Assembly: GCA_028281525.1 (NCBI GenBank)
Contig: JANQJR010000046.1
Span: 1-48,033, forward strand
DNA: 48,033 nucleotides
Direction of reading: 5' to 3'
Origin: Magnetovibrio sp.
Lineage (GTDB): Bacteria; Pseudomonadota; Alphaproteobacteria; Rhodospirillales; Magnetovibrionaceae
This document shows, in pieces, positions 17,497 through 25,429 of this stretch (the first letter of the stretch is position 1; each line of letters opens with the position of its first letter). The translations under genes were made by a program, and so were the position numbers. The notes under the pieces were generated by a model. That model was given only the letters and a program-made list of their open reading frames with translations, was not told the DNA's origin and searched no databases.

Positions 17497-18554
17497 ACAT
17501 CATGACGCCCGAACGGAGCCTGTCCACTGAAGCGGCCGCCAAGCGCTATCAGCGTGAACGCGCCGCGCGTCAGGAAGCGGAGCGGCTGCTCGAACAAAAG
17601 GCTTTGGAGCTTTATGAAGCGAACAAAGCCTTGAAGGCGGAGGCGGCGGAAAACGCCGCCATCGCCGAACAGTTGGAATGTTCGCTCCAGGAACTCAAAC
17701 GTACGCAATCCAAGCTGATCCAGTCCTCGAAACTGGAATCGCTCGGCACTCTGGCGGGCGGCATCGCGCATGAAATCAACACACCGATCCAATACATCGG
17801 CGGCAACCTCAATTTCCTTCATGAAGTGCTCGACGATTTGTGGAAAGTCATCGGCATGCATGAAGAAGTCGCGGCGCGCGCACGGGAGTTCGACGCCGGT
17901 ATGGCCGAGCTTAAGGCCCTGGACGACGCACGCGAAGACAGCGGCTGGGACATGTTGGTCGAGGATCTGAACGACGCCATCACCCAATCCCAGCAAGGCG
18001 TCGAACAAGTGTCATCCATCGTTTTGGCGATGAAGGACTACGCCAACCCCGGCACCAACAACAAAGAAACATTGGACCTGAATGCCATTTTGAGCAGCGC
18101 ACAAACCATCACCCACAACGAGTGGAAATACTGCGCGACGCTTGAATTGGATCTGGAAGAAAACATCCCGGCCGTTACCGGCGTGCCCAGCGAATTGAAC
18201 CAAGTGTTCCTCAATATGATCGTCAACGCCGCCCACACCATCGAAGATAAGTACGGAGATACCGGAGAAGGCCGAATCGCCATCAAGAGCCGTGCCTCCT
18301 CTCGTGGCGGTATCTGCATCGAAGTCAGCGACAACGGCTGCGGCATACCCGAAACACTCCGTCAGAAAATCTTCGATCCGTTTTTCACCACCAAAGAAGT
18401 TGGACGCGGCTCCGGCCAAGGCTTGGCCATCACATACGACATCATCTGCAACAAGCACGGTGGTGATATCGACATCGACAGTGCCGAAGACGAAGGCACC
18501 ACCTTCATCATCCATCTCCCGGAAAGTGGGTCAGACCAAGGAGAAATGTCATGA
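17493..18554 (+). CDS. H-NOX-associated cytoplasmic histidine kinase
   Basis: A 353-residue soluble kinase with no membrane helix. A long N-terminal coiled coil (about 15-80, rich in Ala/Glu/Arg/Lys) leads into the H-box with His93 (GTLAGGIAHEINTPIQYI). The HATPase domain shows NMIVNAAHTI (N245), DNGCGIP (D280) and GRGSGQGLAI. It starts by ATGA overlap with the H-NOX gene and overlaps the response regulator the same way. By family precedent NO-bound H-NOX inhibits such HnoK-type kinases, and phosphate passes to the downstream receiver. Confidence 0.9.
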   Translation: MNIMTPERSLSTEAAAKRYQRERAARQEAERLLEQKALELYEANKALKAEAAENAAIAEQLECSLQELKRTQSKLIQSSKLESLGTLAGGIAHEINTPIQYIGGNLNFLHEVLDDLWKVIGMHEEVAARAREFDAGMAELKALDDAREDSGWDMLVEDLNDAITQSQQGVEQVSSIVLAMKDYANPGTNNKETLDLNAILSSAQTITHNEWKYCATLELDLEENIPAVTGVPSELNQVFLNMIVNAAHTIEDKYGDTGEGRIAIKSRASSRGGICIEVSDNGCGIPETLRQKIFDPFFTTKEVGRGSGQGLAITYDIICNKHGGDIDIDSAEDEGTTFIIHLPESGSDQGEMS

Positions 18555-19765
18555 CCAGCGTCACCCCCCAAAAAAACGCCATCTTGTTCGTGGACGACGA
18601 AGCCAATGTGCTTTCCAGCACACGCCGTATGCTGCGCAAGAATGCAAACGATTGGGATATGACGTTTGCAAATTCCGGCGCCGAAGCCGTCCAATTGTCG
18701 AAAACGAAAAATTTCGACGTGGTGGTCTCCGATATGCGCATGCCGGAATTGGATGGCTTGGAAACCTTGAACGCCATCAAATCCATTTCCCCCGACACGG
18801 TGCGGATCATGTTGACCGGCAACGCCGATCAGCAAACCGCCATCAACGCCATTAACGAAGGTGAGATTTTCCGTTTCCTCACCAAACCGTGCGATCGTGA
18901 CACCCTGGTGGGCGGCATCGAAGCCGCCATCCGCCAACACGATCTGATCACAGCGGAAAAGGAACTCTTGGAACAAACCCTGGCCGGCAGCCTACGGGTG
19001 TTGATCGACGCCAGTGCCTTGGCCGATCACGGCTCGGGCGGTTCGGCCAAACTGGTGCGCAAGTGGGCCAAATCCGTTTCCCAGGGCTTGAAGTTGTACC
19101 CCGCATGGCCGTTGGAAATGGCCTCGAGCCTTTACGACATCGCACGCTTCGCCGTGCCGATCGAACTCCTGCAAAAGGCGGACAAGGGCGCGCCCTTGAC
19201 GGCCGCGGAACAAGCCATCATCGACGGTGTGGCGCAAAACAGTCATGACTTGATCAAGAACATTCCGCGCTTGAGCAAAGTGGCGAAAATCGTGCTTTAC
19301 CACACGCGTGGTTATGATGGCTCCGGTGCGCCGCAAAACGGTCCCTCAGGTCAGGAATTGCCGCTGGAAAGCCGTATTCTCAAAATCCTCCGGGATGCCG
19401 CCAAACTGCGCATCCAGGGCTTGAGTGTCGCAGAAACGTTTCAGTCCTTAGGCTTTTCCCCGGAAGCCTATGACCCCGACCTCTTGGGGCGGATCAGCAA
19501 CTTCCTGGTGAACGCCGCCGTCAATGACGAGGCCACGGAAGAAATGGAAGTCATCCCGTTGGCTGTGCAAAGCCTCGAGTCCGGCATGCAAATCGCCAAC
19601 GACATTCAAGGCGAGAACGGACATCTTATCTTGGCCGCTGGTGAGCACATCACCGACATGCAGATCGCCATGTTGCGCAATTGGGTCGAATGCGGTGCGT
19701 TTACCGGCAAGATCGACGTGCTGCTCCCCGTCAGCCGTGTCGATGCCATGATCAATGTCGCTTAA
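18551..19765 (+). CDS. Response regulator with degenerate HD-GYP domain (HnoD-like)
   Basis: A 404-residue protein. The receiver domain spans 9-125, with the acidic pocket D15-D16, phospho-acceptor D61 (VVVSDMRMPELDG), T89 and K112 (TKPCDR). An HD-GYP fold follows at about 150-300, but the catalytic signatures are lost: the HDxGK position reads YDIAR, and the HHExxDGxGYP position reads YHTRGYDGSGAP. It is therefore unlikely to hydrolyse cyclic-di-GMP. A further about 90-residue C-terminal region (IPLAVQSLESGMQIANDI...) resembles the beta-rich domain found in similar regulators. In Shewanella, HnoD is a degenerate HD-GYP partner that regulates an active phosphodiesterase; no active one is encoded next to this operon. 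Confidence 0.85.
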   Translation: MTSVTPQKNAILFVDDEANVLSSTRRMLRKNANDWDMTFANSGAEAVQLSKTKNFDVVVSDMRMPELDGLETLNAIKSISPDTVRIMLTGNADQQTAINAINEGEIFRFLTKPCDRDTLVGGIEAAIRQHDLITAEKELLEQTLAGSLRVLIDASALADHGSGGSAKLVRKWAKSVSQGLKLYPAWPLEMASSLYDIARFAVPIELLQKADKGAPLTAAEQAIIDGVAQNSHDLIKNIPRLSKVAKIVLYHTRGYDGSGAPQNGPSGQELPLESRILKILRDAAKLRIQGLSVAETFQSLGFSPEAYDPDLLGRISNFLVNAAVNDEATEEMEVIPLAVQSLESGMQIANDIQGENGHLILAAGEHITDMQIAMLRNWVECGAFTGKIDVLLPVSRVDAMINVA

Positions 19766-19786
19766 ATGCCGAATCTCATGCCAAGC

Positions 19787-20956
19787 TCATACCGGCAACA
19801 AGCTTTCGACCAGCCTGACCCAGTAGCTGGCGCCGACGCCAAGGGCCCGGTCGTTGAAATCGTAATGCGGATTGTGCAGCAAACACCCGCCTTCGCCCGG
19901 ACCGTTGCCCATCCACACGTAGCAGCCGGGTCTGGCATTCAGCATATAAGCGAAATCTTCCGCGCCCATGCTCGGCGTGGGATGATGGTCGACGTTGTGA
20001 TGGCCCACCACATCCGCCGCCGCCATGGCCGCGAGACCGGCTTCGGTATCGCTGTTGGAGGTGGCCGGATAACTGCGGTGAAGGCTCAATTCAAACTCCG
20101 CACCGAAGCCCTGGCAAATGCCCTCGGCCAACTCGGCCATGCGCTTCCACACATGATCGCGCACCTCGGACGTGAAACTGCGCACCGCGCCTTTAAGCAA
20201 TACGGTATCGGGGATGACGTTGAAGGCGTCCCCCGCTTCCAATTGCGTCACGGAAATCACCGCCGCGTCTTGTGGATTGATGGTACGGCTGACAATGCTT
20301 TGCCACGCACCGATCACATGGGCCGCCGCCACCACCGGGTCCACCCCCAGATGCGGCATGCCGCCGTGCGCACCATGACCGGTGATGCGCGCCTCAAAGG
20401 AATCATAGGCCGCCATGATCGGCCCGGCCTTAACGGCGAAGGTGCCGATATCCATGCCCGGCCAATTGTGGAGGCCGTAAACCGCATCGACGGGGAATTT
20501 ATCGAACAGCCCCTCTTCGACCATCACCTTGGCGCCGCCCTCCCCCTCTTCGGCGGGTTGAAAGACGAACACCACCGTGCCCTTGAAATTCCGCTCGTCC
20601 GACAGGTGTTTAGCCGCGCCCAGCAGCATCGCCGTATGCCCGTCGTGACCGCAGGCGTGCATTTTGCCGGGGTGCGTGGAGGCATAATCAAGCCCCGTCT
20701 TTTCATCGATAAACAGAGCGTCCATATCGGCGCGCAACCCGATGGCGGGACCGTCACCGTTTTTCAGCACCCCCACCACACCGGTTTTCGCCAAACCGGT
20801 GTGCACCTCCAAACCAAAACTCGCGAGTTTGTCCGCCACCAACGCGGCAGTACGGGTTTCTTCATAGGCGGTTTCGGGATGGGCATGAATGTCTCGACGC
20901 CAAGCGGTCATCTCATCGACCAAAGCTTCGACGCCGGGCACCAAATTCAGGGTCAT
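19787..20956 (-). CDS. M20 family metal-dependent amidohydrolase (hippurate hydrolase-like)
   Basis: A 389-residue zinc/manganese amidohydrolase of the M20D type. Metal-ligand motifs seen are the DIHAHPE N-terminus, MHACGHDGHTAMLLGAA (Cys-Gly-His-Asp-Gly-His), EEGEGGAKVMVEEG, and a late SMGAEDFAYML. Family members cleave N-acyl amino acids such as hippurate, N-acetyl-amino acids or IAA conjugates; the substrate here cannot be told. The start ATG follows GGAGAC. It is convergent with the H-NOX operon with only 21 bp between stops and no visible terminator. Confidence 0.92.
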   Translation of the reverse strand: MTLNLVPGVEALVDEMTAWRRDIHAHPETAYEETRTAALVADKLASFGLEVHTGLAKTGVVGVLKNGDGPAIGLRADMDALFIDEKTGLDYASTHPGKMHACGHDGHTAMLLGAAKHLSDERNFKGTVVFVFQPAEEGEGGAKVMVEEGLFDKFPVDAVYGLHNWPGMDIGTFAVKAGPIMAAYDSFEARITGHGAHGGMPHLGVDPVVAAAHVIGAWQSIVSRTINPQDAAVISVTQLEAGDAFNVIPDTVLLKGAVRSFTSEVRDHVWKRMAELAEGICQGFGAEFELSLHRSYPATSNSDTEAGLAAMAAADVVGHHNVDHHPTPSMGAEDFAYMLNARPGCYVWMGNGPGEGGCLLHNPHYDFNDRALGVGASYWVRLVESLLPV

Positions 20957-21016
20957 GGGAAGTCTCCATTCAAATGGAGTCTGATGATACCCGACACGGG
21001 CCGGATGGCAACGCGC

Positions 21017-21478
21017 TCACGGTGTGTAGACGATATCCCTACACGCCTTGATAAAGGCGCGTTTGGAGACGCGATCACACAACGTCGGATCGGGGCAATG
21101 CTGGCAAATTTGATCGTAAAGCTCTGGTGCCTGCTCCACCAGTTCTTCCAGGTGCCAAGGAAAACTGGCGAAAGCGTCACGCGCCGTGCGAATGGTTTCA
21201 AACAGCTGTCGTTCCGCCTCAACCTGCCCCGCATCCTGCAAGTCGATGCGCTCGACCACCTCCACGATCGCCCACAGCGCCGCTTTGGTCCAGCATTCGC
21301 GCGACACTTGAGCATCGCACAGTTCCAACGCCTCCTCATCTTCATCGCCGAGCGCGAACAGGATATCGAACTTATCGCGCATTCCACCGGCGAAAAGATC
21401 GTGGACGCGCACCAAAATGGGGTGAAGATGGGTGCTGGTGCACTTCACCGAACCGGGGCAATTGTCGCAGCTATCCAA
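21017..21478 (-). CDS. Unrecognised 153-residue cysteine-containing protein
   Basis: I do not recognise this family. It begins with TTG preceded by AGAGGAGA; the next ATG would remove the conserved-looking N-terminus MDSCDNCPGSVKC. Cysteines cluster at both ends (CDNCPGSVKC and CQHCPDPTLC), so a metal site, either zinc or Fe-S, joining the termini is possible. The centre is helical and acidic (ALGDEDEEALELCDAQVSRECWTKAALWAIVEVVERIDL). It lies upstream of the amidohydrolase in the same direction, 60 bp apart. Confidence 0.6.
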   Translation of the reverse strand: MDSCDNCPGSVKCTSTHLHPILVRVHDLFAGGMRDKFDILFALGDEDEEALELCDAQVSRECWTKAALWAIVEVVERIDLQDAGQVEAERQLFETIRTARDAFASFPWHLEELVEQAPELYDQICQHCPDPTLCDRVSKRAFIKACRDIVYTP

Positions 21479-21681
21479 AGGCTTGGGGTCTCCTCTAGGG
21501 TCGGATCATCTGAGTTGGAATCACTTTCGCGTTTCCGCCTCAGACGTGAATCCGCCCCTAATCAACGTATAAGAGGGCGATTCGCGGATACGGTTGAAGT
21601 ATGCATCAACCACATTCGATCGCACTCTAAGCAAAAGTCCCCTGAATGTGGTATGCTGGGCCGTGATATCAATGCCGCTGT

Positions 21682-21703
21682 GAAAAACCGCTTGAGGTTT
21701 TTC
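21682..21703. terminator. Small symmetric hairpin
   Basis: Perfect 8-bp arms GAAAAACC / GGTTTTTC with a 6-nt loop. It could end transcription on either strand, but only weakly; it may instead be an operator for the downstream DUF454 gene. Confidence 0.3.
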
Positions 21704-21755
21704 GCATGAATACTTACGTATGCAAAATGCCGTTGTTTGTTACCGGGTTTACGAA

Positions 21756-22175
21756 ATGAGCGAACCAACACCCCCTCCGGCTTGTAAACGCACCCTGTTC
21801 CTGGGATTGGGGTGGCTGTTCTTCGCCTTGGGCGTCGTTGGCGCATTCTTGCCCGTCATGCCCACCACACTGTTCATGATCATGGCGCTGTGGGCATTCG
21901 CCAACAGTTCGAAGCGCCTACACGACTGGCTCTATTGCCATCCGAAATACGGCCCCGCCCTACAGCAATGGGACCAACACCGGGTTATTCCCATCCACGC
22001 CAAGGTCGCCGCCATCGGCGGCATGGCCATCAGCCTGCTTTACGTCACCATCTTCAGCGGCGCACCGCCGCTGGCCGTAGCCTGTGCGGTTGCCTTTATC
22101 GGGTTTGGCGCGGTGTATGTTCTCAGCAAGCCGAGCCGCGCGCCCGTGGCGGAGTTCACAAAAAACAACCGCTAA
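21756..22175 (+). CDS. DUF454 (YbaN-type) inner membrane protein
   Basis: A 139-residue membrane protein with three to four hydrophobic segments. It carries the DUF454 signature: LGWLFFALGVVGAFLPVMPTTLFMIMALWAFANSSKRLHDWLYCHPKYGPALQQW, with the P-T/L-P turn and the helix-plus-WL-x-HP motif. The upstream in-frame ATG at 21720 would add a non-conserved leader, so MSEPT is chosen. The function of the family is unknown. It is convergent with the H1-like gene across a shared terminator. Confidence 0.88.
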   Translation: MSEPTPPPACKRTLFLGLGWLFFALGVVGAFLPVMPTTLFMIMALWAFANSSKRLHDWLYCHPKYGPALQQWDQHRVIPIHAKVAAIGGMAISLLYVTIFSGAPPLAVACAVAFIGFGAVYVLSKPSRAPVAEFTKNNR

Positions 22176-22192
22176 ATCAAAAGCCAGATACG

Positions 22193-22229
22193 AAAAAGCC
22201 GCCCCTGCGATGCGCAAGGGCGGCTTTTT
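22193..22229. terminator. Bidirectional intrinsic terminator
   Basis: The stem AAAAAGCCGCCC / GGGCGGCTTTTT has a 13-nt loop, giving a U-tract on both strands. It lies between the convergent DUF454 and H1-like genes. Confidence 0.9.
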
Positions 22230-22249
22230 GATGTTGGCGTGTGCCGTGA

Positions 22250-22903
22250 TTACTTTTTGCCGCGCCGCGCCGGAGCCTTCTTAGCGGCAGTCTTCCGCGC
22301 AGCAGGTTTCTTCGCAGCCGCTTTCTTGGCAGCAGGCTTGCGCGCCGTGGTCTTCTTCGCAGGAGCCTTCTTAGCTGCAGTCTTACGCGCAGCGGGTTTC
22401 TTCGCAGCTGCTTTCTTGGCAGCAGGTTTACGCGCCGCGGTCTTCTTCGCAGGAGCTTTCTTCTTAGCTGCAGACTTACGTGCAGCGGGCTTCTTTGCCG
22501 CTGCTTTCTTGGCAGGCGCTTTCCTTTTTGCCGGAGCCTTCTTGGCCGTCGTCTTGCGTGCCGTGGTCTTCTTCGCAGCTGCCTTCTTGGCCGGAGCCTT
22601 TTTAGCAGGCGCTTTCTTTTTCGCCGTAGTCTTCTTAGCCGCGGGCTTGCGCGCTGCGGTTCTCTTCGCGGCAGGCTTGCGAGCCGGTGCCTTCTTCGCA
22701 GCGGGCTTCTTCGCCGCCGCTCTTAGAACGGCTTTCGCCGAAGAGATGATGGTCTTTGCCGTCGCCATCCCGATGCCTGGAACAGCCGACAACTGCGTCG
22801 GTGTCATGGTCGCGATTTTTGCAACGGTGATGCGTTTAGCTTTCAGTGCTGCTGCCGCCGCCGGGCCGATGCCTTTGACGTCAGTAAGTGCCGGGTTCGC
22901 CAT
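22250..22903 (-). CDS. Histone H1-like protein with N-terminal helix-hairpin-helix domain
   Basis: A 217-residue, extremely basic protein. Residues 5-60 form a helix-hairpin-helix pair ([16 protein letters not shown] ... [16 protein letters not shown]) that can bind DNA backbone. Residues about 65-217 are almost only Lys, Ala, Pro, Arg and Thr in PAAKK/TARKP/APAKK units like the tails of eukaryotic H1 and bacterial H1-like proteins. A good ribosome site GGGGAGAA precedes the ATG. The role is probably nucleoid compaction or DNA bridging. The tail is coded by imperfect tandem DNA repeats of about 90 bp, so its length may vary among strains. A symmetric site lies upstream. Confidence 0.8.
   Translation of the reverse strand: MANPALTDVKGIGPAAAAALKAKRITVAKIATMTPTQLSAVPGIGMATAKTIISSAKAVLRAAAKKPAAKKAPARKPAAKRTAARKPAAKKTTAKKKAPAKKAPAKKAAAKKTTARKTTAKKAPAKRKAPAKKAAAKKPAARKSAAKKKAPAKKTAARKPAAKKAAAKKPAARKTAAKKAPAKKTTARKPAAKKAAAKKPAARKTAAKKAPARRGKK
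22280..22700 (-). repeat. Tandem repeats coding the Lys/Ala/Pro-rich tail
   Basis: Imperfect direct repeats with units such as GCAGCGGGTTTCTTCGCAGC recur, with a higher-order period near 90 bp and 12-15 bp sub-units. They code PAAKK/TARKP modules. The array is coding, not CRISPR. Confidence 0.8.
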
Positions 22904-22988
22904 AGCTGAGTTCTCCCCTGGTTCCGATCGATCCCCACGAAGCGCCGCTCCCTCGCGACCGCTTTCTACAAATAGTAAGACATGCGTG

Positions 22989-23010
22989 CGCGTAACGAAA
23001 CAGTTACGCG
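22989..23010. promoter_or_regulatory. Palindrome upstream of the H1-like gene, candidate operator
   Basis: Perfect arms CGCGTAAC / GTTACGCG spaced by 6 nt, 86 bp upstream of the H1-like start. The A-run beside it is on the wrong side for a terminator, so protein binding is more likely. Confidence 0.4.
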
Positions 23011-23302
23011 TAAAAAAAACTTATAACCGAATTGTTTAGGATTGGTGAAGAGTTTTCCATGCGTGCCGTCACAGCACAACGTCACACACATGCTTTATGA
23101 TTCATTGCAAACTCTTCAGTTGATCGTTTCTGTGTTTCTTCCGTATAAGAACGCAACACATCATTCGAGGCATTTATGTCAGAGCTTGCCGGTTCAAGCG
23201 GAAGCGCACCGACACCTTCCGCGAACAAATTCAAACACGGTCGATGAAACCGTCATGGCGATGTTGTCCGCAGCATCTTCATGATCGTGCGTGCACATAC
23301 GC

Positions 23303-23314
23303 AGCCGTACGGCT
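23303..23314. promoter_or_regulatory. 12-bp palindrome just upstream of yjhX
   Basis: AGCCGTACGGCT is perfectly symmetric and is flanked by imperfectly matching ACGC / GTGCGT. It ends 23 bp before the yjhX start, where an autoregulator or hairpin would control expression. Confidence 0.4.
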
Positions 23315-23337
23315 GTGCGTCTCGGATACTTTTGACA

Positions 23338-23583
23338 ATGGACATATCACGTGCGGAGCAGCGCTATCTGCACCTGCTCGCTCAAGGCGGATGGATTGAA
23401 TTCAGACGCTTTAACAAACACTTATCGTGTTTCACGCGGGAAGGATTCGGTTACGCCGCACCCAGCCTGAAACTGTTTCGGTGCATGAAATACCGTAAAT
23501 TGATCGCGTCGAAAAACGGTGGGCCGTACGCCATCACCCGTTTCGGGTTGACGGTCGTACGTTCGCAAATGGACAACCGCTAA
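23338..23583 (+). CDS. yjhX: YjhX (UPF0386) family protein
   Basis: An 81-residue protein that aligns by eye along its full length with E. coli YjhX: MxxSRxEQxxLHxLAxGGxI at the start, CxTREG, a central LKLFRxMKxRKLI with SxNGxPYxIT, and a final VRxQxDNR. E. coli YjhX has been described as a toxin acting on topoisomerase I and neutralised by the GNAT-like YjhQ. No GNAT/YjhQ gene lies beside this copy, so it may be an orphan with a different role, such as a small winged-helix DNA-binding protein. The start is chosen at the family Met, not at the upstream ATG at 23281. Confidence 0.85.
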   Translation: MDISRAEQRYLHLLAQGGWIEFRRFNKHLSCFTREGFGYAAPSLKLFRCMKYRKLIASKNGGPYAITRFGLTVVRSQMDNR

Positions 23584-23631
23584 ACAAGACAACCGCACAC
23601 CGGTCATGCGCATGCATGGCTGGTGTGTGCG

Positions 23632-24009
23632 TCATGACAAAGGTGCGGGCGGCGGCGGCAAGGTGAGCTCGATGCCTTGTTCGTCGTTGGTCATTTCCGC
23701 GTGCGTCATCATCTTCGCCATCAAACTCATGGACGTGTCGATGGTCCATCGCACCTGCTTTTCACCAACAAAATTTTTTGTGGCGACCACTTCCGGCAAG
23801 ATGTGTTGTTGCAAAAAACCGGCGATGCCCGCCAACGCACGCGCGCAAACGCGAACGTTTTTAGCATCGACGTGAATCGATTCGTTCGCATCGATTTGAT
23901 CGGCAACACCGGAAAGAACGTGCATCATGTCATGAACGTTGTCGTCGCCGGTTTCTGTTTTCGCTGCAACGAAACGCAACTGCGCGGTGAAGAAATCGTA
24001 GTCGGACAT
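23632..24009 (-). CDS. Unrecognised 125-residue protein
   Basis: I do not recognise this family. It is predicted soluble and largely helical (MSDYDFFTAQLRFVAAKTETG ... NVHDMMHVLSGVADQ ... LAGIAGFLQQHILPEV) and ends in a proline-rich tail TLPPPPAPLS. The ATG at 24009 lies just past the stop of the upstream membrane gene; a TTG 18 nt upstream would overlap it. It is probably co-transcribed with that gene. Confidence 0.6.
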   Translation of the reverse strand: MSDYDFFTAQLRFVAAKTETGDDNVHDMMHVLSGVADQIDANESIHVDAKNVRVCARALAGIAGFLQQHILPEVVATKNFVGEKQVRWTIDTSMSLMAKMMTHAEMTNDEQGIELTLPPPPAPLS

Positions 24010-24019
24010 GCTTGCTCGT

Positions 24020-24667
24020 TCAGTCAATGAGATGGCTCAACTCGGCGCGCTTGTCTTTCATCTGCTTCTTGAGCTTGTCGCGCAGGTCGTCGGATTCTTT
24101 TTCCAATTCTTTTTCCATGCGCTTGATGCGCCGGGTCAGGTCCTCGATGCGATGCAGCGCCTTTTCCCGCTTACGCGCCTGATGGCGGCGGAAATACTTC
24201 ATGAATTGCCATTCGCCGACAATCGCCAGGGTGATCAGGCCGGTGATGGTGAAAATGAACGCCACCGCCAGATACGGTGCTTTGTCGAACGCGAATACGG
24301 TTCCCCAAAAGCCGACAGTCACCAACGCAGATGCAATGGTGAACATCACGCGGCGCGTCACCACATCGTCGTCGCGTGCGGCCTCTTCCGCCGCCGCCAC
24401 GGCCAACGCAATTTCCATGCGCGCCATGTCCTGCCATTGGCGCAGCGACATGCCCTCGGCCAGGGTGCGGCCTTCGCGGATGAATTGCTCCAAGCGTTTG
24501 ACCACGAAGTCGGCGCGCTGGGCCGGCGTGGGATGGCCCAACTCGTCCGGCGGGGGATTGCCCTTTTCATAGCCCGGCAACCCCAACCGTTTGAGGTCCT
24601 CTTCGCGCTCAGCGATGGACGCGGGCTTGGGTTCCGGTTTGGCGGCGTCGTCTTTCACCATGTTCAC
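24020..24667 (-). CDS. Two-helix membrane protein with C-terminal coiled coil, unrecognised
   Basis: A 215-residue protein. The N-terminal region is soluble, with TPAQRADFVVKRLEQFIREGRTLAEGMSLRQWQDMARMEIA. Two membrane helices follow at about 108-125 and 132-152 (VMFTIASALVTVGFWGTVFAF, YLAVAFIFTITGLITLAIV), and then a strongly charged coiled coil (KREKALHRIEDLTRRIKRMEKELEKESDDLRDKLKK). The start is GTG at 24667 preceded by GAGG, or ATG six bases inside. I know no function. It is followed by the 125-residue gene. Confidence 0.65.
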   Translation of the reverse strand: MNMVKDDAAKPEPKPASIAEREEDLKRLGLPGYEKGNPPPDELGHPTPAQRADFVVKRLEQFIREGRTLAEGMSLRQWQDMARMEIALAVAAAEEAARDDDVVTRRVMFTIASALVTVGFWGTVFAFDKAPYLAVAFIFTITGLITLAIVGEWQFMKYFRRHQARKREKALHRIEDLTRRIKRMEKELEKESDDLRDKLKKQMKDKRAELSHLID

Positions 24668-24772
24668 GTCTTACATGTCCTCACGCGTGAAAACAGTATA
24701 CATGTATCATATGCCCCGCTTGGGGGCGATCTTGAGGACAGTGTGCGCGCCGAGCGTTTGGAAAACGTGAAG

Positions 24773-25225
24773 ATGGTCGAAATTTATATCGATGCGGACG
24801 CCTGTCCGGTCAAGGAGGAAACGGTTCGCGTCGCCACCCGTCACCGATTGAAGACGTTCTTAGTCTGCGACGGCGGCATTCGCCCCAGCCAAAACCCGCT
24901 GGTGGAACTGGTCATCGTCTCCCAAGGTGCGGACGCGGCGGACGATTGGATCGCGGATCACATCCAAAAAGGCGACGTGTGCGTCACCAACGACATTCCG
25001 CTGGCCGCACGCTGTCTGGAAAAGGGCGCGTTGGCGATCAAACCCAATGGAGAACGCTTCACGGAAAACTCCATCGGCATGGCGCTGGCGAACCGGGACT
25101 TGATGCAAAGCCTGCGTGAAACCGGCGAAATCACCGGGGGGCCGAGGCCGTTTTCCAAGTCTGACCGCTCGGAATTCCTTAACGCCTTGGAAACCACCGT
25201 GCAGGTGGCGAAGCGCATGGCATAA
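24773..25225 (+). CDS. YaiI/YqxD (UPF0178, DUF188) family protein
   Basis: A 150-residue protein with the family N-terminus IYIDADACPVKEETVRVA, a PIN-like acidic DADxCP motif, then SQGADAADDWIADHIQKGDVCVTNDIPLAARCLEKGA and GPRPFSKSDRSEFLNALE. The PIN-like fold suggests a nuclease, but the activity is unproven. Here the start is the ATG (or the GTG two codons before). The long open frame further upstream runs antisense to the membrane gene and is not coding. Confidence 0.9.
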   Translation: MVEIYIDADACPVKEETVRVATRHRLKTFLVCDGGIRPSQNPLVELVIVSQGADAADDWIADHIQKGDVCVTNDIPLAARCLEKGALAIKPNGERFTENSIGMALANRDLMQSLRETGEITGGPRPFSKSDRSEFLNALETTVQVAKRMA

Positions 25226-25264
25226 GCCCACCCACTGGGCAGGCAGGTGGCGGTCGCCAGATTC

Positions 25265-25364
25265 AGTGTTACAAAATGCCGTGCAAATGTGCTTGCGACA
25301 CGCATTCGCGTTTATTTCAATCAAAAGTGAGCATAAGAAACTTCTAATAACATTTTCATTTTGT
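25265..25364. repeat. Perfect 14-bp inverted repeat before the ArsR-family gene
   Basis: AGTGTTACAAAATG (25265-25278) and its exact complement CATTTTGTAACACT (25351-25364) are separated by 72 bp of AT-rich DNA. The right arm ends 65 bp before the regulator's start. They may be two operator half-units allowing looping, or the ends of a small mobile element remnant; no target duplication is apparent. Confidence 0.6.
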
Positions 25365-25429
25365 AACACTTTGGCTAGGATGACAGCTGATGTGGGAAAT
25401 AATCAGTGCTGACCTATTGGGGAATGGCC

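Larger units (their letters stand above)
22904..23337. other. 434-bp intergenic region between the divergent H1-like gene and yjhX
   Basis: No supported gene. Contains an 8-bp palindrome (22989-23010) on the H1-like side, an AT-rich patch around 23015-23035, and a palindrome near yjhX (23303-23314). A plus-strand 80-codon frame at 23042 lacks a ribosome site and resembles nothing. Confidence 0.5.

Noticed and set aside
19766-21709. 647-codon plus-strand open frame
   Set aside because: Antisense to the M20 amidohydrolase and the cysteine-containing gene; it resembles no protein.
22280-22700. Regularly spaced direct repeats resembling a CRISPR-like array
   Set aside because: The repeats are coding, imperfect and in frame with a Lys/Ala/Pro tail; there are no unique spacers and no cas genes.
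23042-23284. 80-codon plus-strand open frame in the H1-like/yjhX gap
   Set aside because: No ribosome site, unusual amino-acid composition and no recognisable similarity.
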